A DNA stretch of 64,000 nt from Triglochin maritima (lineage: Eukaryota > Streptophyta > Magnoliopsida > Alismatales > Juncaginaceae): positions 15,528,542 to 15,592,541 of the forward strand of contig OY821791.1 of the NCBI GenBank assembly GCA_963682175.1, given 5' to 3'. The position numbers and the translations under genes are program-made. How positions within the stretch are numbered: the stretch's first letter is position 1; every line of letters begins with the position of its first letter. This document shows positions 1 through 10,821 of this stretch, one piece after another. Below the pieces are notes generated by a model that had not been told where the DNA came from, made no database searches, and worked only from the letters and a program-made list of their open reading frames with translations.

Positions 1-1044
1 GCTTATAAGTAGAACTCTTCACCTCCCATTGTATCCATCTCTCTCTTTGGTGGCCACCTTCCCTACTAAGAGTGAAGCCTTGAAGCAAAACTCTGGTGGA
101 GGAAGAGCTACTTGTAATTGAGTGAGTTAATAATAGAAGTTTCATTTAATTGTGTTGTTTCTTTCTTAGTTTTATTTCCTTCCATATGCATGTTTGCTTG
201 TTTGTTTTGTTTTATGCTTCTTTAATATATCTTGCTTGATTAGTATAAATTTCATTTCAGTATTATGCTTGCTTCTGCTAATATAGTTAGTGTAATGAGT
301 AGTGAGTAGTTCCATCCCCATTTGGGGGGGTGGAGAAATATGTGATATAATCATGTAGTGTATTAAGTGTGTGTTATTTTTATCCCTTGAGCTTTAAATG
401 ATTTCCATAACCATCTAATGGGTCTCCACTCTTATCTTTGATATGCTAATGCTCTTGAATGAAGCTTAGCTTATGCTTTGATTAGTGGATCTATTTTATG
501 GGGAATGATAAGGTTAGGATATGGATAGGAATTAATATTGGAAACACAATTTGTAGTGTGTGAACTCTTGTTGCCTTTACCTTAGCTAATGTCTTGTATG
601 TTTTAATGATGTAGTCTTATCTTAATTCATGTGGAGGCATAGTAGGGTCTAGTCTTTATACTTGAGTTCATTTAGCTTCATTCCAATTATTGTCTTGTAT
701 GTTTTAATGATGTAGTAAAATCTTAATTCATGTAGAGGCAAAGTTGGATGTAGCTTTATGATTTCATGCACTACATGTTGTGAGGAGCTTAATTACACAT
801 ACACATCACACACACATCTTTATGTTCACATAATCTCTCTACCCCCTTTGGGGCTTAGTTTATTGCTTATCTTCATTTCCTTTTTGCATTTTAGTGTAGT
901 TTAGTGTAACCAATCTTTCTTCCCTTTCTTTACCTCTCGCCTTCGCACAAACCAAGTGTCGACACACCTCCCAGTGGACGACCCGTATTTGCCACCGCTT
1001 CAACGCGGTCGTGCACTTGCGGTTAAATATAAAACGATCAATCA
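1..1044 (+). repeat. Family-A LTR, 3' part (R-U5), left end outside window
   Basis: The window opens just at a degenerate TATA region and runs through R and U5 to the family-A terminus TCAATCA at 1038-1044. It matches the downstream parts of the LTRs at 44584-46126 and 50352-51867. No PBS follows; instead minus-strand leader sequence of another element begins at 1045. It is therefore either a solo LTR or the 3' LTR of a plus-strand element, inserted into N0. Confidence 0.85.
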
Positions 1045-1555
1045 ATGAGCACAACAAAGACCACAATGCCCAGCAAGTGATACCAGATTCGGAGATCCAG
1101 TACCTCCTACTATCGACAAGGCAGGCGACGCCAAACAGGTCATGACGGTCTCGACTAGATTACTCTCTTAGTGCATCCGAAATCCTTAGGGCCAATGTCT
1201 AGTTGCTTTTAGAATTAAGGCTTTTATTAAGAGTGATTTTTGGGGTCAAGGAAAGGGTGATGAAATCCCCCACCTTATCTTTTATGGGACAATCCCTCTT
1301 TAGTAGTATTTTGATCCTAAATCTAGCAATCAACTCTCCAATCAAGCGTTCAACTCACTCTTGTCCCGATGCACCTTACTAACTAATGCATGCTTGAACC
1401 ATGCATGAATGAGAGAATGGGTGCACGTACCTTACGCCAGCAATAAACAAAAAAATGTAAAGCAAAGAAAAGACAAATGCATGCAAGGTCTACAAATGAT
1501 GCATGACCTAGATGGCAATCAATCTACCCTTTTGCTTTGAGTTTTAAAGTCCAAG

Positions 1556-2754
1556 TTGATTGATGAGAATTTTATTTATACCGTAAGTGCACGACGTCAA
1601 TGAAGACGTGGCAAGTACGGGTCGAACACAAGGAGGGAGAGATATTGTTATTTTTGTGATTTTCGATTAAGGAAAGAAAGAGAGAGAAATAAGGTTGGTT
1701 TGAGATTTTGGATTTTTAATTTTCTAAAGCAAGAACAACAAAAACAAACTAAGAATAAAACAAATATGAATGAGAGTCCAGCGGGTGGGGGTTTAGATAT
1801 CGGGTTTTGTTTAGAGAAATCTTAAACTTATAATAAATCACATTAGTTATAAAGCATTACATGATAAATGACTTAACATAAACTCAAGTAATCAAAATAT
1901 ACTAACACGAAATTAAAATAATAACATCATTCTTCTTCTCGTCACCCTAAATCCGTCACCCCCACCCTTTGGAGAGAGTTAGAAACTCATGGATGGAGGG
2001 AAGGAGAAGGGGTCCTAGAGAAACTACGAAAGAAAACTAAAAACCTGAAATAAACCAACAGAATTTTATTGCTAAAGAATGGAATAAAAATAAGTTTTTT
2101 TCTACAACATAATCTCGGGGCTATTTATAGCCGATACAAGGGGCCCAAGTATAAAATAGGAAAGTACATGCATCAACACGCAACTGGACAGAAGCGCGAC
2201 CCTCAGATCCACAGAGGTGCGGCGGAAACGCCACAATTTACATGAAATATGCGGCGGAATCGCCGCAATTCTGGATCAGATTTGATCCGAATTTTTCCTG
2301 TGTGTTTATAGTATGATTTAGGTGTCCTTTGCGCGTCCGGATTGATTTCTTTCCCTTTTTTGAGCTCCGAATTAATTTCTTCATATATTTGGAGATCCAA
2401 ATTGATTTTTCTCCAAAATAATATTTTGGTACTCGTAATTTGCAGTCGAGTCCTCGGCTTTTTGCAATTAAGTCCCTGACCTTTTTGTGCTTAAGTCCTT
2501 GGCCTTTTTGTAATTAGGTCCTTGAATGCTTTTACGCTTGGATGGACTTCAATTTGAACCCCGATAATCTGGAACTTGGTCTTTATGACAGAAATGAGTC
2601 TTTTGCACGCGTTTATGCTCGGGATATGGGTAATTTGCATTCAGATCCCTGTATTCTGTAAATAAGACTAAACACATACCTTAGTAGCATTTATTGATAT
2701 AAAGTTAATCTAATCGAACGACATATGATGCAATGTATGCAATGCATCATTGAT
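1556..2754 (-). mobile_element. Solo family-B LTR with TTGAT target-site duplication
   Basis: LTR body 1561-2749 (1,189 bp) starts TGATGAG and ends GCATCA on the plus strand, matching the LTRs of B1. It is bounded by TTGAT at 1556-1560 and 2750-2754, and removing it restores the leader order seen in M1 and M2. The minus-strand U3 keeps the GCGGCG-ATTC-CGCCGC hairpin. A solo LTR with an intact TSD is the usual product of intra-element LTR recombination. Confidence 0.9.
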
Positions 2755-3055
2755 TAAAGGGGATTGATTGTTAATTTTGGAGCAAACTATAAGTCACAAC
2801 ATGCAAGATTGAGCTCCCAGACTACTAAAATGAACAAACAAACAAACAACCAAACAAATATTGGAGAAAATAGAGCTCACTAGGCCGTCAATTGGTGGTC
2901 CCAGACCGCTAATTGGCGGTCACTATGGTGTATTTCTGCCTCCAAATCCTCCAGTCACCTCCCCTTTATCCCGAGGATCTCTGAAACAAACTATAACTAA
3001 AAAAGAAAAATTAAAACCACTCGAATCGTCCAAACCAAAGTCTGGACATAACACC

Positions 3056-3073
3056 TCCCCAACAACGACACCA
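3056..3073 (-). other. Decayed primer-binding site (tRNA-Asp type)
   Basis: Eighteen bases next to the N0 LTR match the minus-strand PBS complementary to the 3' end of plant tRNA-Asp(GUC), with four differences. All four are C-to-T on the element strand, the pattern left by deamination of methylated cytosine. The 6-nt spacer to the LTR (3074-3079) matches the other copies. Confidence 0.8.
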
Positions 3074-3079
3074 AAAAAT

Positions 3080-4156
3080 TGATTGAATGTTTTAATTATA
3101 ACCGCAAGTGCACATCCGCGTTGAAGTGGTGGAAATATGGGTCGATCCACAGGGGGTGTGTCGACTTTAGTTTATTCGAAGGCGAGTGGGAAAGAAAGCA
3201 GAGAAAGGATTCCAGACCGGATCCAAACCCTGTAAACCGGCAATTGGCGGTCTGGGACCGCGAATTGGCGGTCCGGGTTTCTCCGGATCCGATGTGGTTT
3301 AGTCGGGTCTTGTATAATTGTGTGTAATGTCTATTTTTGGTATTGTATTAGTCCCATATCGGGGGTTTGTCCCGGAAAGAAAACATGCTTAAACTAACAT
3401 TTATACCAGGGAAAGAAAACATGCTTAAACTAATTATAAGAAGACTAAAACAACAAGTTAACTAAGTATGTAATAATTGAAAAGACAAGACAATATAAAG
3501 AAAACTTAACAAAACATCTATTATTACTCACTCAATTACAAGTAGCCTCCTTCTACCAGGCTTTTTGCTTCAAGGCTTTTACTCCTAGTAGAGAGGATGA
3601 CCACCAAGAGACAGATGGGATACAAAGAAGGAGGAAGAGTTCTATTTATAGCCATAGAAAAAGGTAATCCGGGACAATCCCCCAGTATGGGACTAATACA
3701 ATACCAAAAATAGACATAACACACAATTATACAAGATCCGACTAAACCACATCGAATCCGGAGCAACCCGGACAACCAACTTGCGATTCCAGACTGCCAA
3801 TTGACGGTCTAGAATTTTTGTTGGTTTTTTTGGATGGCTTTCTTCATGTGTGATTTATCGAAGTTAGTTGCTGGAGCTCCGACCCGAATCGAATAGCAAA
3901 AATATTTCCCATGATGGTGTGGAGTTTCCTGATTTGCTCATTGGTTCTTCGAGCTTACATTCAGGTCCTTCTCCCTTGCATCTTAGTCCCTAAGTCTCTC
4001 AAATTAGTTATTTTCCTGCTCTTAGGTCCTTTTATGCCTCTTCTCCTCAATCTTGTTTATTCCTGAAACTCAAACATAAAACTCGTTACGCAGCATTGTG
4101 TAGGTGAAAGATAACGGATATAAGACACAAATGTATGTATGATATGATGTCAATCA
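3080..4156 (-). repeat. 5' LTR of N0 (family A)
   Basis: 1,077 bp, TGATTGA to TCAATCA. On the minus strand a TATA box lies near 3640-3650, a USE-like motif near 3695 and one decayed U3 palindrome near 3786-3812. The R-U5 part carries an inverted piece of U3 (3203-3385, annotated separately), which no other LTR here has. Confidence 0.85.
3203..3385 (+). repeat. Inverted U3 fragment inside the N0 LTR
   Basis: On the plus strand this stretch reads as U3: the palindrome pair at about 3233-3278, a region matching the reverse complement of 3670-3775, and the motif GTCCCATATCG near 3350. The host LTR is minus-strand, so the stretch is inverted relative to it. The LTR therefore contains a long inverted repeat with a loop of roughly 285 bp. 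Confidence 0.75.
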
Positions 4157-4243
4157 GTACGCCGCTATGAGAACTGAAGACATGTTTTGACTTTGGAGGG
4201 AAGGAAAAAACGCGTTATGGAGGGAGACCGGGTATTTACGAAG

Positions 4244-4372
4244 GGACAACATTTCAAGACGAATGGACAACATTTCTGGACGTAGGAACAACTACATTTC
4301 TGGACGAATAGACAACATTTTTGGACGAAGGGACAACATTTTTGGACGAATGGGCTTCATTTCTGGATGAAG
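4244..4372. repeat. 21-bp minisatellite
   Basis: Units begin with GGACAAC or a close variant at 4244, 4265, 4285, 4310, 4331 and 4352, mostly 21 bp apart, each containing TTCTGGACGA or a variant. More diverged TCTGGAC words continue to about 4530. On the minus strand it translates as a heptad of the form SS(K/R)NVV(P/H/Y), but with no start or context to suggest a gene. Confidence 0.75.
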
Positions 4373-5298
4373 GAACAATATTTCTAGACAGAATTCTGGA
4401 CGAGATTTCTATACGAATTTCTGGACAATTCTGGACGGACTTCTGCATGGATTTTAGGATGGATATCGGGACGGGAATCTGGACGAGATTTCTGGATGGA
4501 CTTTTGGATAGGATTTCTGGACAGATTTCTAGTACCAAAAGCTACCAAATGGAGTAATAAATATGGTTCAGGTCTGCACCTTTAAGATTTCAATGATGCC
4601 TCTAAAAGGACCTTGAAGTTTGTTTGGTAGTATACTACAGTTTGTAGTTTACATACTAAGCAAGAAACATGAAGCTGTTAACAAATGCACATTCTTTTAC
4701 TGGAACCAATGCAATGGTTTATCATATTAATATGCAGTTGTTCAATTTTAATATTTCAATGATGCCTCTAAAACAACCAGTTCATTGTTATTCAATTTGA
4801 ATCCACCCACTCACAACCAATGAAGAGGAAACTGTATTGCACAACCCGAACAATAAACTTGTGTGGTCAACAAAATTCAGGAAAATATAAAACAACCAAA
4901 CCACAACTTAATGTGAAAGCAAAATAATCAAAACACGGGTGGTTAATAAAGGCGGCAAGCTTAAGGGTAGAAGAAGAAGAAGGTGGAGTTAGATTTGGGG
5001 ATTTAGGGTTTCGTGGGGTTAGATTTGGGGGGGGGGAAGAAGAAGGTAGGTTAGGAGGTTATTTAAGAAGAGAAGAAGGATTAAGGTTAAGGTAATTGAA
5101 ATTAATAAGCTATTTTAAAAAATTAATCAAACTGAACAACATGACTTCACGATGGAAATCACACGGAGTGGCATTTAGCAAATCATAATGGCAAATTGGA
5201 TGATTCAAGTGAATTTCAGTTGCCCACAAACAAATATTAATATTTGGATGGAAGATCAGGAAATATGGTGTTTTAGAGTGGCAACCAAGCAAAAAATC
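4373..5298. other. Intergenic, no gene recognised
   Basis: AT-rich sequence downstream of the Ulp1 exon. It holds a purine-rich stretch at about 4960-5090 with a telo-box-like TTTAGGGTTT (5004-5013) and a G run. No coding frame with family resemblance was found. Confidence 0.5.
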
Positions 5299-5582
5299 TT
5301 AAAATAAAATACAAAACACACAATTGTTCGACGTGCCTCTGATGTTTTCGTAGAATAGGTCGATGGAGCATTTGTCTTTGAAGGTCTTCATGTTTTCATC
5401 TATTACAATGTGGAGGGGAAGATTCGCTAGTCGATGCTCTAAGTACTTGATGCCATATCTGCCACAATCTCTACTACAAAGTTAACCTTATTAGCTGTAA
5501 ACATATGGGATACAATCGAGTTGAAAACAACTAAAGTAATCAGGAAAGGAAACTGACCTGCTTCGAGTTTGGGGGACCTCCT
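5299..5582 (-). pseudogene. Ulp1-type (C48) cysteine protease, C-terminal exons
   Basis: On the minus strand an open frame from 5470 to a TAA at 5299-5301 encodes RDCGRYGIKYLEHRLANLPL and onward. This is the hallmark C-terminal block of plant Ulp1/SENP-like peptidases, with the catalytic Cys in DCG. Upstream, VPQTRS (to 5558) is joined in phase across an 87-bp intron (5557-5471, GT...AG) so that the split codon gives Arg. V-P-Q preceding S-R-D-C-G is typical of the family. Further upstream this frame has stops, and the catalytic His and Asp exons are not visible between here and 6188. Family members cleave SUMO-like modifiers, or are passengers of transposons. This is the 3' end of the broken gene continuing at 6188-18186. 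Confidence 0.75.
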
Positions 5583-5689
5583 CCTATCCTAGATGGTGTC
5601 ATTTCAACTCCGGTGGCGTGCGTCGTTTTGAGGACTTCAGCTTCGGGTGCTCCTTTAAATTCCCAGAAGATTTCATCAAAAAGGGAAGG

Positions 5690-6060
5690 GTATGATTCTG
5701 GACACATTTTGGACACACATTTTGGACATGTTTTGGACACGTTCTGGACACATGTTCTGGACACATTTTGGACACACATTCTGATTTTGGACTAACTTTG
5801 AATTGATTCTGGACTAACTCCAGACACGATTCTGGACTAACATTGGTCTGATTCTGGACATATTCTAGACACCTTCTTCGATATGTTCTGGATAAACTCA
5901 TTCGTGACATGGTCTGCAAACTCATTTTGGACACAGTTTGTACAAGTTCTATACACATTTTGGACACACATTCTGGACAGAAATGATTTATGTCCACATG
6001 TTGGACACACATTATGGACATATTTTGGACGGATTATGGACACACATTATAGGCATACAT
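5690..6060. repeat. Degenerate GGACACA-rich minisatellite in an intron
   Basis: The words GGACACATTTT, GGACACACATTTT and GGACACATGTTCT recur every 11-13 bp at 5698-5780, then become more dispersed to about 6060. The array lies between the 6188 splice donor and the 5558 exon of the Ulp1 pseudogene, so it is probably intronic. The Cys-rich translations in this interval come from the repeat and are not a protein. Confidence 0.7.
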
Positions 6061-6187
6061 GCCCAGAATCGATCCTAATCGGCAAATGTAGATCTATCGA
6101 GGTCACATGTACATTATTGCGTTCGTTTCCACCCTCGAATTACACGTATGCATTGAGATTTGAATTATTTGAAATACTTACGTTGTC

Positions 6188-6511
6188 ACCGATCCAAAAT
6201 TTGGGACACTTCATCCCCAAGAACTATGTTGGTCCGTAATTCGCCGTCTTCACCGAAACGGGCTTGTTATTGGGGATCAACACCAAGACCCACCGAAACG
6301 AGCTTGTCTTCAATTGTTTTGTCTCCGACTTCGTCAAAGGGCCGAGCACAAAAGGCTCTTCAACTTGGTCCGAAGGACGTGGTTTCTTGGTCAGGTTGGT
6401 GTACACTTCGTCAGGATGTTTTGGCCTAGGCCTCTTCCTCCATGGAGTGGACGGCTCTACTTCGGGTAGGTAACCATCTGGTAGTACGTCTTCATCGTTG
6501 GGCGACTGATT
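6188..6511 (-). pseudogene. DUF1985-Ulp1 pseudogene, linker exon
   Basis: From 6511 down, the minus frame reads NQSPNDEDVLPDGYLPEV and then a basic segment (WRKRPRPKHPDEVYTN) like the Lys/Arg-Pro linker before the Ulp1 domain. One TAG (near 6224) is followed in the same frame by FLGMKCPKFWIGDN and a donor-like GTAAGT. The frame is continuous with 8005-8106 once the copia solo LTR and one TGATT copy are removed. Function of the linker is unknown. Confidence 0.6.
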
Positions 6512-8009
6512 TGTTATCTTTTTGGCCATAATCCGTGTTTTGATGATTTAATCAACCTAATCTTAATCACAATCAAATGCAGTGTAGCACACATAATGGA
6601 TAGGCGATATATTGTATTGTGCTAACATCTACAGATGATCAAGACTCGAAGAATAATGGAATTGAAGTCAAGGCATGTAATTAAGCTTTTGAAGACATAT
6701 AATTTGCCTTTATTTAGAGTCTTAGGAATCTATGTGATCTTGATCATACAAGAGTTAAAACTTACTCATATACACATTAGGTTCCTTGTAGACCACACAC
6801 AAAATCTCACATCAATTGGACTTCAATAGATCACCCAAACGTTATCCGGAAAATGACTTCAAACCAAACCTAGTTTTGCTGTGCTAAACGGTCGACCAAA
6901 TGAGTTTTCAGTTCGACCGTTTATAACAGACTATCTAAGTGAATTTTCCATGTTCCACCGGTCGACTGGTTTTGACCTTTCTGTCGACCGATTCCGTATT
7001 TTCGGATGACCGTTATACCTTGTTGTATTATACAACGGTTGTATTCGTATAAATTCAACCTACCCCTAAAATACAATTGGCCACCGGTCGAATGTTGACC
7101 CAGAAATGGTCGACCGGTGGATCATTGTTTTCTTGATCCCAAAGTGCATGTTATTTTCGGTCTAACGTAACCTATATTTTAGTTCGACTGTTATTCATTT
7201 ACCCTGGCTAAAACACTGGTTTTGGTCGAACATCCCTTTTCGTGGTCAACCATTCACTTAAGTCAGAAACCAATCTAGTTTGACCGATGCACTTTTGGTT
7301 CGAACGTTTCTTTTTATTCTTAAAGAAACGGTCAACCGTTATGCCCGATCCAGTCGATCATTGACGGACAGATTTGCTGGATCTTGATTTCTGTTTTGTG
7401 TATCTTACACACAACTCAATCAATTCTTCCCCAATGGATAGAAACCTTTAGGGTCTTATAAATAGAGGTCTAAACACATTGTTTAGACAATTCTCCCAAT
7501 TCTAATTATCTCATGCATTAGAGAGAAGTCTCCCAATCCTTAAAGCTCCAAATCATACACTCCAAGCCTCAATTCCACACATTTGATCAATTCCTTATCT
7601 ACTCAAAGTGTGCTCAAGTTAGAGAGTGTGATCCACTAAGTTCTCAGTCAAGTAAAGTTTGTAAAGGCTCCAGTGAAAGCCTGAAACATCGTTCTCGGAT
7701 TTTAATAAAAGGATTCCAAGCTAAGCAAGGGTTGTTCGCTAGCTTGAAGATTGTAAAGGCATTGTCTTCTGGCCCGGAACGGGGAGCGGATAGTGATTTC
7801 GTGATCGGAGCTCGAAGTGTTCAGCGGAGCTTGCAAGAGAGGACGTAGGCGGATGATCAAATCTCTATGAAATCCACTGAGTTACTTGTCGTTTGCATTG
7901 CTTTCTCTACTTTGTTTTAAATTGTTTCCGCAGCTTTGCGTGTTTGTTTAAGTAGGGATAAAGCATAATTTGATTAGATAATTAGGAGCCATTACGATCC
8001 TACATGATT
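6507..8009 (+). mobile_element. Solo copia LTR (family C, Maximus/SIRE-like), TSD TGATT
   Basis: LTR body 6512-8004 (1,493 bp) runs TGTTATC to GATCCTACA, with TGATT at 6507-6511 and 8005-8009. It aligns end to end with the minus-strand LTR at 42542-44070, whose adjacent PPT supports copia affiliation. A TATA box (CTTATAAATAGA) lies near 7457. The U3 carries diverged GGTCGACC-type palindromes. The insertion sits in the coding part of the DUF1985-Ulp1 gene. Confidence 0.9.
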
Positions 8010-8361
8010 CACATAAAATGGTGGTCTCTAATGTGTCTCTATCGAAGACACGATCTTAGCCAACTTGTTCTTGTCAATTGGAGGTCTCAGAGGTGCTTCT
8101 ACCAAAGCCACCATCTTCGACATCTGGTCCATGATGGAACACTGATTTTGTATGAGGCTCTTCCGTTGACCTTCCATCAATAGTTGTTTTGCATCCATCG
8201 TGGCCAACTGATTAAAATCAATTGGTGGTCTCGGGGGGCTTCTAAAAAAGCTACCATCTTAGTTATCTACTCCAGTGTGACATGTTGATTCTCCATGATG
8301 TTGTTCAATTGTACTTCGATCGATAGTTTCTTTGCTTCCATTGACAGTTGGGTCACTTCTA
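8005..8361 (-). pseudogene. DUF1985-Ulp1 pseudogene, coiled-coil/linker part (left of B1)
   Basis: The minus frame contains DFNQLATMDAKQLLMEGQ, SIMDQMSKMVALVEAP and RPPIDKNKLAKIVSS, then one TAG before rejoining 6511. The block KMVA..EAP..RPP.D.N.LA occurs twice, here and (with a 1-nt deletion) in the 15842-16184 part, so the protein had an internal repeat. Positions 8107-8361 are a duplicate of 15842-16096 created when B1 inserted. Confidence 0.65.
8107..8361. repeat. 255-bp direct duplication flanking B1, left copy
   Basis: Identical in length to 15842-16096, with 5 mismatches by eye (2.0%). It ends exactly where the extra PBS of B1 starts. The sequence is part of the Ulp1-type pseudogene. 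Confidence 0.95.
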
Positions 8362-8379
8362 TCCCCGGCAACGGCGCCA
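8362..8379 (-). other. Extra 18-nt PBS copy at the 3' end of B1
   Basis: A perfect minus-strand complement of the last 18 nt of tRNA-Asp, followed by the normal 6-nt spacer (8380-8385) and the 3' LTR. A PBS belongs only after the 5' LTR (14587-14604). Here it lies outside the 3' LTR and ends at the junction with host sequence. Confidence 0.95.
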
Positions 8380-8385
8380 AAAACT

Positions 8386-9616
8386 TGGTGAGAATTAAAT
8401 TTATACCGCAAGTGCACGACGTCAATGAAGACGTGGCAAATACGGGTCGAACACAAGGAAGGAGAGATTTGTTATTAGTGTGATTTCGATTGGGGGAAAG
8501 AAGGAGAGAAGAAATAAGTTGGTTTTGAGATTTTTGATTTTTAATTATCTAAAGCAAGAAACAAGAACAATTAAAACTAAAACAAGAACAAAGAAGAGAA
8601 TTCCGTTGGGTGGAGGTTTAGATTTAGGGTTTAGATTAGAGAATTCAGAAACTTATAATAAATCATGTTAGTTATGAAGCATTACATGATAAATGATTTA
8701 ACATAAACTCAAGTAATCAAAATATACTAATCATGAACTTAAAATAATAACATTTATTCTCTTCTCTTCACCCTAAATCCGTCACCTCCACCCTTTGGAA
8801 GGAGTTAGAAACTCATAGAGGGAGGAAGAAGGGGTCCTAGAGACATTACAAAAGAAAAGTAAAAACAAGAAATAAAAGACAGAATTTTATTACTAAAGTG
8901 AAGAGTACAAAACTGAAAATAAAAACAACTAAAAACTAGGTCTAAGGCCAAGGACCCTTCTACCATCGTTCTCGTGGCTATTTATAGCCGATACAAGGGA
9001 TCCCAATATATAAATGGAACGTACACGCGTCAATACAACATTGGTAAAAATTTGAGCACACGGATCGACTTTTGTGCGGCTAAATCGCCGCAATTTGTAC
9101 ATGAGGTGCGGCGGAATCGCCACCTTTTTTGCTCGGATTCGATCCAGATTTTTCCTGTGTGTTTATGGTATGATTTGATCCTCCTTTGCGCGTCTGGATT
9201 GATTCTTTCCATTCTTTTGAGCTCCGGATTAATTCCTTTATATATATGGAGATTCACATTGATTTTTCTTTAGATTTTCTCCATAATAATAAAAGCTACT
9301 CGTGATTTGCAATTAGGTCCTTGACTTTTTGCAATTAAGGCCCCAGCTACTTTTGTGCTCAAGTCCTTGTTCTTTTTGTCATTAGGTCTTGAATGCTTTT
9401 ATGCTTGGATACATTTCCATTTAAAACCCGATAAGCTTGAACTTGGTCTTTATGATAGAAATGAGTCTTTTGCACGCGTTTATGCTCGAAATGTGGGTAA
9501 TTTGCATTCAGGTCCCTGTATTCTGTAAATAAGACTAAACACATACCTTAGTAGCATTTATTGATATAATAGTAATCTTAATGAAAGACATATGATGCAA
9601 TGTATGCAATACATCA
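8386..9616 (-). repeat. 3' LTR of B1
   Basis: 1,231 bp, same length as the 5' LTR. TATA box at 8979-8986 on the minus strand. U3 hairpins at 9076-9091 and 9108-9123. Confidence 0.95.
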
Positions 9617-9631
9617 AATACCCCCACACCT
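9617..9631 (-). other. 3' polypurine tract of B1
   Basis: Minus-strand AGGTGTGGGGGTATT directly adjoining the 3' LTR: the plus-strand primer site. The same tract adjoins the 3' LTRs of P1 and P2. Confidence 0.9.
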
Positions 9632-9712
9632 AGATTTTGCTAGTCCCTAGCAAAACAGAAAATAAGAAAAATAAAAACAGGGAAATCCTAACTCATTTTC
9701 GTAGGAATCACG

Positions 9713-9764
9713 GTTGCACTTAGCATGTGCAACAAGCCTTTAAACCTCCTTGTTGCCAAGGAGG
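9713..9764 (-). ncRNA. Conserved two-hairpin RNA element with GCAA tetraloop
   Basis: Minus-strand 9764-9745 forms an 8-bp stem CCTCCTTG/CAAGGAGG closed by GCAA. 9733-9713 forms a 7-bp stem GTTGCAC/GTGCAAC with a 7-nt loop. Both occur in the same place in M0, M1, P1 and P2. Probably a structure within the element RNA, not an independent gene. Confidence 0.65.
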
Positions 9765-10603
9765 ACGAGTTTTGTCTCGTGAGGGTTTTCAGTTGACACA
9801 CCCACAAAGTCTTAATTCAACATTCCATTAATAGCTCTCAATATCCCTACCTCAACCTTATACATCTCACTTCGAATTCTTATATGCTCAATATATGAAT
9901 CTAACTCATTAAAAATATGACTTGGTCTTTGTTCCTCCAACATTCACACCACTAACCCTTCTACACATGATATCACTTAAATTATTTTGCACGCCTCCTC
10001 TGGTGGTGAAGTATCATTCGGATCAACCATGACATGGATCATTCTTTTAGCTTTGCGCCTTGAGTATTTTTTTTCTTTTCTTCCGTGATTCAACACATTT
10101 GCGTTTTGACACTTTTACCCTTTTTTGCATTCGTGTAGCGAGTTTGGTCGATAATCCCGAGCTGGTAGATTCAAGTTACCGGGTTTCAAGATACCCCTAC
10201 GGACCAGTGACTCAAAGGCTTGGGCTTTTGTAGTCATTTTGCAAAATGTGTTTCCTCACTTTATTCCTTTATTTTATTTTCCTCAAGGTTTAATTGCTAT
10301 TAGAAGTCCACACTTCCCGGTATATTTTCCTCAACCTCTGCTTTTTATCAACCACTTCAAAGATTTGATTCATCGAATTTAAGTGCATACATGTCTTAAA
10401 GGGTAATGGGTTATTTCTTTGAAACTTCGATTTATGTCATAATTTCTACAAGCAGAACTATATAATAAGGAACAAAAAATCAATGCAATTTGTACACGGG
10501 TTTTGGCAGTTCAATCTTAAGCTATGTCATGAAACATTGATTTTTTTAAGGTATATATGTTTTTGAAATAAAAGACAGCTATATAGATAAATATATACAT
10601 AAA

Positions 10604-10618
10604 CATCCCCCCACACCT
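10604..10618 (-). other. Second (internal) polypurine tract of B1
   Basis: Minus-strand AGGTGTGGGGGGATG, about 1 kb upstream of the 3' PPT and about 200 nt after the gag-pro stop. Preceded by the conserved GAGGACAATGCATG context found in every other copy. Confidence 0.75.
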
Positions 10619-10821
10619 AAATCATGCATTGTCCTCAATGTATGCAAATATAAAGCAAATGCACTTATTACCTTGGTGAAATGCGGTGGAAGGATGAAAT
10701 TTGCTCAAAGTCAACCATAGTCAGAACTGGATTGAATGACACCATATTGGTGCATGTATCCAGTTGAATTGTTCCCTATGTTGCAATGAGAGTCCTGAGT
10801 CACAGGTTCCACACCCCTCAC

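Larger units (their letters stand above)
1045..4156 (-). mobile_element. Truncated family-A Ty3/gypsy element N0 (leader plus 5' LTR)
   Basis: Reading the minus strand, a 5' LTR (4156 to 3080) is followed by a decayed PBS, the palindromic leader module (2883-2921), the conserved leader block (about 1252-1274) and a candidate splice donor GTACGT (1430 to 1425). The element stops at 1045 against a plus-strand LTR, so all coding sequence is lost. A solo family-B LTR splits the leader at 1561-2749. The base after the LTR at 4157 starts a sequence unlike family A, so the outer boundary is clear but no TSD partner survives. Confidence 0.8.
9617..10821 (-). other. 3' noncoding region of B1
   Basis: No coding frame. 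From the gag-pro stop towards the LTR it holds a second polypurine tract (10618-10604), a roughly 800-nt region, two hairpins (9764-9745 and 9733-9713) and the 3' PPT (9631-9617). The hairpins and both PPTs are shared with family A, so the region is under constraint as RNA or as reverse-transcription signals. Confidence 0.75.

Noticed and set aside
5599..6021. Cys-rich minus-strand frame of 140 aa
   Set aside because: It is a translation of the GGACACA minisatellite in an intron.
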